10,354 nucleotides of DNA from Methanobacteriota archaeon. Lineage in GTDB: Archaea > Thermoplasmatota > Poseidoniia > Poseidoniales > Thalassarchaeaceae. The translations under genes were made by a program, and so were the position numbers. Of this stretch, positions 6,646 to 10,354 are shown piece after piece. The DNA is taken from the NCBI GenBank assembly GCA_002731195.1, contig PCAI01000038.1, positions 1 through 10,354 of the forward strand, written 5' to 3'. How positions within the stretch are numbered: position 1 is the stretch's first letter; each line of letters begins with the position of its first letter. The notes under the pieces were generated by a model, which searched no databases, had not been told where the DNA came from, and saw nothing but the letters and a program-made list of their open reading frames with translations.

Positions 6646-7678
6646 CTAGCCACTCAGAAAGAGGCATCACTGGAGATAGATGTAAAGATCCTTTATCTCT
6701 AGTAAACAAGTATAATGTAGGCTTGAAAATAGTAATCATTTGTTTCTGGAAAGAATTTCGTACAGATGACCCTCTCAATCTGAAAAATATTAATTCTACA
6801 GTTATTCCAATAATAGTTGCAGTGTAAAGAACTAATAGGACGCTTATAGAAAACGCAACAGGATCGGCTAATAATTCATCTGTTCTTATTTGACCACCAT
6901 ACATTAATTGCCTTGATAATAGAAATACAAGCCCTACTCCAACCCATGGTCCCAACGCATTTTCAACAAATGTATCCATAGGGATTAGGCGTCTATTGGT
7001 TGGGTCAGCAAATACCAGTGAACTTGCTGTAGCGGCCCTAATAACAGAAATGAAAGATACTAAGAAGATATATACAACAGCACTAACTAACATTATATTC
7101 TTTGCACTAATTGGCATGTATGATATGATTAAGTATGTAAATAACCCTAAAAATACTGTTATTGGCATTCTATGTATCGATGCTAAGACTCTATCTAATT
7201 CTTTAGCGCCATCATCTAACCTAGGTATGCCTATAATTTCCCAACGAGTTAGTTTTTGAACTATTTTAGCAACCATAGACAATAGTGATTTTTCAATTAG
7301 TAGCCATTCTATTAGTCTTAAAACGGGCATCATAGGTAGTGTTATTATAGCCGCAAATAGTCCAACCAAGGGCCAAACAATTAGACTAGGGAAAAGTAAG
7401 AAGTGAGTTAATCTCAGAGGATGTAAGAGATCTGATTCAATGCGGGCCTGTCTGTCAGAATTTAAGTGGACTTTGCGTGCTTCAGCATCTAATTGGGAAC
7501 GGTATTTACGAATGGGAATTCCCGCGTCCAGAACCCTTCTAACTTTCTCCCTATAGTCTTCTTGTTCTGGCTCCATACCTACCCACCATCGCCATGCAAA
7601 AGATACAGGTAGAGCAAGAATTACAGGTCCAAGTAAAATCAGAACGGCAGTAAAGAGTGACTCTAGTGATTCCGCCAT
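6614..7678 (-). CDS. Multi-pass membrane protein of unknown function
   Basis: I do not recognise the family. From ATG 7678 it has 354 residues with about six hydrophobic segments: roughly 7-29, 92-117, 172-190, 194-212, 238-256 and 273-297. A charged segment (about 35-90, rich in Arg/Glu/Asp) follows the first helix, another charged stretch (about 142-170) follows the second hydrophobic region, and the tail (300-354) is polar. No transporter, protease or nucleotide-binding motif is visible. An exact AGGAGG at 7688-7683, four bases before the ATG, supports this start. ATG 7699 would be leaderless from the palindromic TATA box at 7721-7730. A TTG at 7750 is longer but lies upstream of that box. 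The gene is divergent from serA and tail-to-tail overlapping with ygfZ. Confidence 0.85.
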   Translation of the reverse strand: MAESLESLFTAVLILLGPVILALPVSFAWRWWVGMEPEQEDYREKVRRVLDAGIPIRKYRSQLDAEARKVHLNSDRQARIESDLLHPLRLTHFLLFPSLIVWPLVGLFAAIITLPMMPVLRLIEWLLIEKSLLSMVAKIVQKLTRWEIIGIPRLDDGAKELDRVLASIHRMPITVFLGLFTYLIISYMPISAKNIMLVSAVVYIFLVSFISVIRAATASSLVFADPTNRRLIPMDTFVENALGPWVGVGLVFLLSRQLMYGGQIRTDELLADPVAFSISVLLVLYTATIIGITVELIFFRLRGSSVRNSFQKQMITIFKPTLYLFTRDKGSLHLSPVMPLSEWLANDEHLGNEN

Positions 7679-7682
7679 ATAG

Positions 7683-7688
7683 CCTCCT
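7683..7688 (-). promoter_or_regulatory. Strong Shine-Dalgarno site of the membrane-protein gene
   Basis: Minus-strand AGGAGG followed by CTAT and ATG (7678-7676). It is the clearest Shine-Dalgarno match I noticed in the window and decides the start codon chosen. Part of it would encode Gly-Gly if the upstream ATG at 7699 were used instead, so it is not fully conclusive. Confidence 0.6.
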
Positions 7689-7720
7689 GAAGAAGACATA
7701 GTCAATAATAAAGCGGTTGA

Positions 7721-7730
7721 AATATATATT
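7721..7730. promoter_or_regulatory. Palindromic TATA box in the divergent serA/membrane-protein gap
   Basis: AATATATATT is a perfect palindrome and the strongest TATA candidate in the 104-bp gap. On the minus strand it predicts transcription starting near 7700, giving about a 20-base leader that contains the AGGAGG site. On the plus strand it could serve serA with about a 30-base leader. A second AT-rich motif, TAATATAG (7739-7746), is closer to serA and may be its own box. Confidence 0.45.
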
Positions 7731-7782
7731 AATTGGGCTAATATAGACAAACTTCATTGAATAGGTATCATTAGAATGTAAT

Positions 7783-8757
7783 ATGCCCAGAATACTAATC
7801 AGTGATGGAATGGCAGATGAAGCAATTAGAGAACTTGAAGGATTTGGCCATGAAGTAGTAGAGAAGCATTATTCTCAAGATGAGTTGTTAACGGGTGTTT
7901 TAAATAATTATGACGCCATAGTGGTGAGGAGTGCAACTAAACTAAATGAAAAGGTACTATCAACTATAGATGTAGATAATGGTATTAAATTTATTGGGAG
8001 GGCAGGAGTAGGAGTGGATAATATAGACATTAAAGAGGCAACAAAAAAGAAGATAATTGTTTGTAATACGCCACAATCGTCTACACAAAGTGTCGTTGAA
8101 TTAACTATAGGGCATCTAATTTCGTCAACGAGACATATTGTCAAAGGCGATAGGAAACTAAGAGAAAATATTTGGGCTAAAAAAGAATTAAGAGGTACGG
8201 AGTTAGCAGGAAAGAATTTAGGTTTAATTGGGTTTGGTAGAATAGCACAAGGCGTTAGTAAAGTTGCATCGGCGATAGGTATGAGAGTACACTGCTTTGA
8301 CCCATTTTTGAATAAAGAAATTGCAAATGCGAATAATTGCATTATCCATACCAATGTAGATGATGTATTCAAAAATTGTACTCACATATCCATCCATTGT
8401 AATCTTAATGAGCACACATACCATTTAGTAAATGAAGAGAGAATTAACATGATGCCAGTATATGGCAATGATGGCAATAAATGCGGCAGACATATTGTTA
8501 ATTGTGCCAGAGGAGGAATAGTTGATGAAGATGCAATATATAATGCCTTAAAAAATGGAGATTTATCATCTGCAGCACTTGATGTTTATGAGAAAGAACC
8601 ACTTGAAAAAAGCAAACTATTAGAGTTAGAAGACTTTCATGGCAGTCCCCACATAGGTGCTTCCACCATAGAAGCTCAGAATAGAATAGGGAATGAAATG
8701 GTGGTTTTATTGAAAGATTTTTTTGATGGTAAAAGACCGCACTCAGCACTTAACTAA
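7783..8757 (+). CDS. serA: D-3-phosphoglycerate dehydrogenase, short form without ACT domain
   Basis: This 324-residue D-isomer-specific 2-hydroxyacid dehydrogenase oxidises 3-phosphoglycerate to 3-phosphohydroxypyruvate, the first step of serine synthesis. The substrate-domain block FIGRAGVGVDNID spans 70-82. The Rossmann loop GLIGFGRIAQG (147-157) is followed by Asp173, the acidic residue expected for NAD+. Catalytic residues are Arg243 (NCARGG), Glu272 (EKEP) and His290 (SPHIGAST). The protein ends right after the second substrate-domain part, so it lacks the ACT and ASB regulatory domains of longer forms, and serine feedback through ACT is not expected. Residues about 223-237 look like an insertion just before the catalytic Arg strand. 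A related 2-hydroxyacid dehydrogenase activity cannot be excluded, though the motifs favour PGDH. The stop is one base from the convergent valS stop. Confidence 0.9.
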   Translation: MPRILISDGMADEAIRELEGFGHEVVEKHYSQDELLTGVLNNYDAIVVRSATKLNEKVLSTIDVDNGIKFIGRAGVGVDNIDIKEATKKKIIVCNTPQSSTQSVVELTIGHLISSTRHIVKGDRKLRENIWAKKELRGTELAGKNLGLIGFGRIAQGVSKVASAIGMRVHCFDPFLNKEIANANNCIIHTNVDDVFKNCTHISIHCNLNEHTYHLVNEERINMMPVYGNDGNKCGRHIVNCARGGIVDEDAIYNALKNGDLSSAALDVYEKEPLEKSKLLELEDFHGSPHIGASTIEAQNRIGNEMVVLLKDFFDGKRPHSALN

Positions 8758-8758
8758 A

Positions 8759-10354
8759 CTATTCTAAATTATGCATTTTTATTAAAGCGTCTGATAATAA
8801 ATCGATATCTTTGGGTATTGATATGTCAGAAATGGGGGATTTTAATGAAATTCCTTTTTCCTTTTTTAGTTTCCATATAGAAGAATTAAAAGCAATTAAC
8901 TTTGAAGAAATACTATCTATGCCGCCTAAATGATCAGGTATTATAATTACCGTATCGGGATAATCGTCTATGAGTATACTACTACTCCCATAAACAGTTG
9001 ATGAAATATGATGGCAAAAAAATGGACAAATGGGAGTAAAAACAGTGATGATATCTTTTACAATCCTATGTAGCGTCCAAGTAGCAGATATATCATCAGA
9101 ATATAACCTAGTTTTAGCCATTTCTAACCAATGGCTTGCAAATATTCCAGTGGTAAAATTCTTTATTGATTGAGCAGCATTATAAATATCTATTTCTGTC
9201 CAAGATTCTTTAATACTTTTCATGACTTTGGTGTATTCTGAAAGTATCCAAAAATCCTCTGGTAACAAATTATTTGGCTGAATGTCTAAATCTTCAGGAA
9301 TGTCGAATTGGCTAGTAAACCTAGCAACATTGAAAATTTTAGTCAGAACACCAAAATATTTTGATTCTATTTCTTCAGGATTTATTTGGAAATCATCACC
9401 AACCTGAGCATCACAAGCTTTCCATAAACGAAAACATTCACTTCCAATTTTCTTAGCCTGTAGGTGGACTTTCTTACCATCTGGGCCTTTAATCTTCCAT
9501 GAACCAGTCCTTCCTTCGAAACCACATTCTAATACTGAATTGGCATCAATTCCATTACCGATTGATTTGGACATTTTCCGGCCCCATGGATCCATTCCTA
9601 GGCCATCGATCCATATATTATGAAAGGCAGGTTTGTCGAGTAATAATGCGCTTTTTAACAATGTATAGTAGAGCCAAGTCCTTACAATTTCTTTGCCCTG
9701 AGGCCTCAATGCGGTCGGGAAAGACTTCTCAAATATGTCAGCATCTCCCAGATAACCAGAAACATATAAATTTGAGTTAGAAGAATCCATCCATGTGTCA
9801 AACACTTTTTCTTCTCCTTTTATCCTACCAAGATCGGAGGAATTTGGTTCATAAAGTCCCATAAAATCCCGTGTTACTCTATCGAGTACTTCGGAACCAG
9901 GAGGAGGTGAATCTTTCCAAGGTTGTACATAAATACCCGAAGGCGGTACAATGATTTTAGTACCATCTTCTGAATACCAGATAGGTATTTCTGTGTGATA
10001 CCATCGTCTTCTACTAATGGGCCAATCTATTGATATTCCATCCATCCAGTCATGAAGAAATTGTCTGTTTCGTTCTGGTATAATACGACTTTTGTTAGAT
10101 AATTCAAATAATCTGTCTTGGATATGAGTTTGCCTAACATACCACTCTTTAAGTAGAATTATTTCTACCGGATTATTTCCTCTTTCACTCACTGGTATTT
10201 CTTGCATATGATCTTTTATGTTGGATATTGAATTACTATCAGTCAATATTTCAATTGCTTTCTTACGTGCTTCTATAACTGAAAGTCCCGAAAGTGGACC
10301 TGCAATAGATGTCATTTTACCTTCAAGATTTATTGCCTGAAATGGTTTTAAATC
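8759..10354 (-). CDS. valS: Valyl-tRNA synthetase, archaeal type; 5' end beyond the window
   Basis: The frame is open through the right edge, giving 531 visible residues. The ATG at 10315 is internal, because the 13 codons before it continue the editing-domain homology (AINLEGKMTSIAG). Order (visible numbering): end of the editing domain (1-60), return to the catalytic domain with DWPISRRRW (110-118), DTWMDSS (186-192), RPQGKEIVRTW (217-227), KMSKS (260-264), then the helical anticodon-binding domain. The enzyme charges tRNA-Val and hydrolyses mischarged Thr. RPQG...RTW and the lack of a C-terminal coiled coil mark the archaeal type. Between about 123 and 185 no cysteines remain where many ValRS carry zinc-binding Cys pairs. 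About 24 extra residues (278-301) follow the KMSKS loop. The N-terminal HIGH motif is outside the window. Confidence 0.95.
   Translation of the reverse strand, partial: DLKPFQAINLEGKMTSIAGPLSGLSVIEARKKAIEILTDSNSISNIKDHMQEIPVSERGNNPVEIILLKEWYVRQTHIQDRLFELSNKSRIIPERNRQFLHDWMDGISIDWPISRRRWYHTEIPIWYSEDGTKIIVPPSGIYVQPWKDSPPPGSEVLDRVTRDFMGLYEPNSSDLGRIKGEEKVFDTWMDSSNSNLYVSGYLGDADIFEKSFPTALRPQGKEIVRTWLYYTLLKSALLLDKPAFHNIWIDGLGMDPWGRKMSKSIGNGIDANSVLECGFEGRTGSWKIKGPDGKKVHLQAKKIGSECFRLWKACDAQVGDDFQINPEEIESKYFGVLTKIFNVARFTSQFDIPEDLDIQPNNLLPEDFWILSEYTKVMKSIKESWTEIDIYNAAQSIKNFTTGIFASHWLEMAKTRLYSDDISATWTLHRIVKDIITVFTPICPFFCHHISSTVYGSSSILIDDYPDTVIIIPDHLGGIDSISSKLIAFNSSIWKLKKEKGISLKSPISDISIPKDIDLLSDALIKMHNLE

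Noticed and set aside
7679..7750. TTG start at 7750 for the membrane protein
   Set aside because: It lies upstream of the best TATA box and has no Shine-Dalgarno, while ATG 7678 has an exact AGGAGG.
7908..8372. 154-residue minus-strand open frame
   Set aside because: It is antisense to the Rossmann core of serA; the composition is typical of a shadow frame and no motif is seen.

Overview
The window is AT-rich, densely packed and archaeal-looking. The valyl-tRNA synthetase is of the archaeal type: it has an RPQG...RTW block and no C-terminal coiled coil. Several genes have AT-rich TATA-like boxes 20-26 nt before their ATG, as expected for leaderless or near-leaderless archaeal mRNAs. Low GC, compactness and gene content would fit a planktonic euryarchaeon such as Marine Group II/III (Poseidoniia). 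That placement is inference and was not tested by any search.

Layout from left to right. (1) A leftward cluster (about 1-753): a flavodoxin-fold NAD(P)H-dependent FMN reductase, then a 60-residue two-helix membrane protein starting directly after its stop, then possibly the first codons of another gene running off the left edge. (2) A rightward TPR protein (849-2090) diverges from it across a 95-bp promoter region. (3) A leftward operon (5265-2087) encodes FdhD and a YdeP-like, formate-dehydrogenase-related molybdopterin oxidoreductase. (4) Divergent from fdhD by only 44 bp is a rightward pair: an A-type iron-sulfur carrier (IscA/ErpA family) and a YgfZ/IBA57-like folate-binding iron-sulfur maturation protein. 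(5) An unrecognised multi-pass membrane protein (7678-6614) meets ygfZ tail to tail with a 32-bp overlap. (6) A short D-3-phosphoglycerate dehydrogenase (serA) diverges from it. (7) valS comes in leftward from the right edge; its 5' end lies outside the window.

The functional core is cofactor delivery to metalloenzymes. FdhD is known to sulfurate the molybdenum cofactor of FDH-type enzymes, and its likely client is the next gene. The divergent IscA-like/YgfZ-like pair belongs to the families that finish [4Fe-4S] clusters (compare mitochondrial ISCA and IBA57). Whether this pair serves the molybdoenzyme or cell-wide clients cannot be decided from sequence. The remaining genes are housekeeping (serine synthesis, tRNA charging) or generic (TPR scaffold, flavin reductase, membrane protein).

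No RNA gene, mobile element, CRISPR array or long repeat was seen. There is no gene-free stretch over about 105 bp. I found no convincing new defence or mobile system. The items most worth a second look are the Mo/Fe-S maturation neighbourhood, the altered iron-sulfur motif in the molybdoenzyme, and the insertion in ValRS just after its KMSKS loop.
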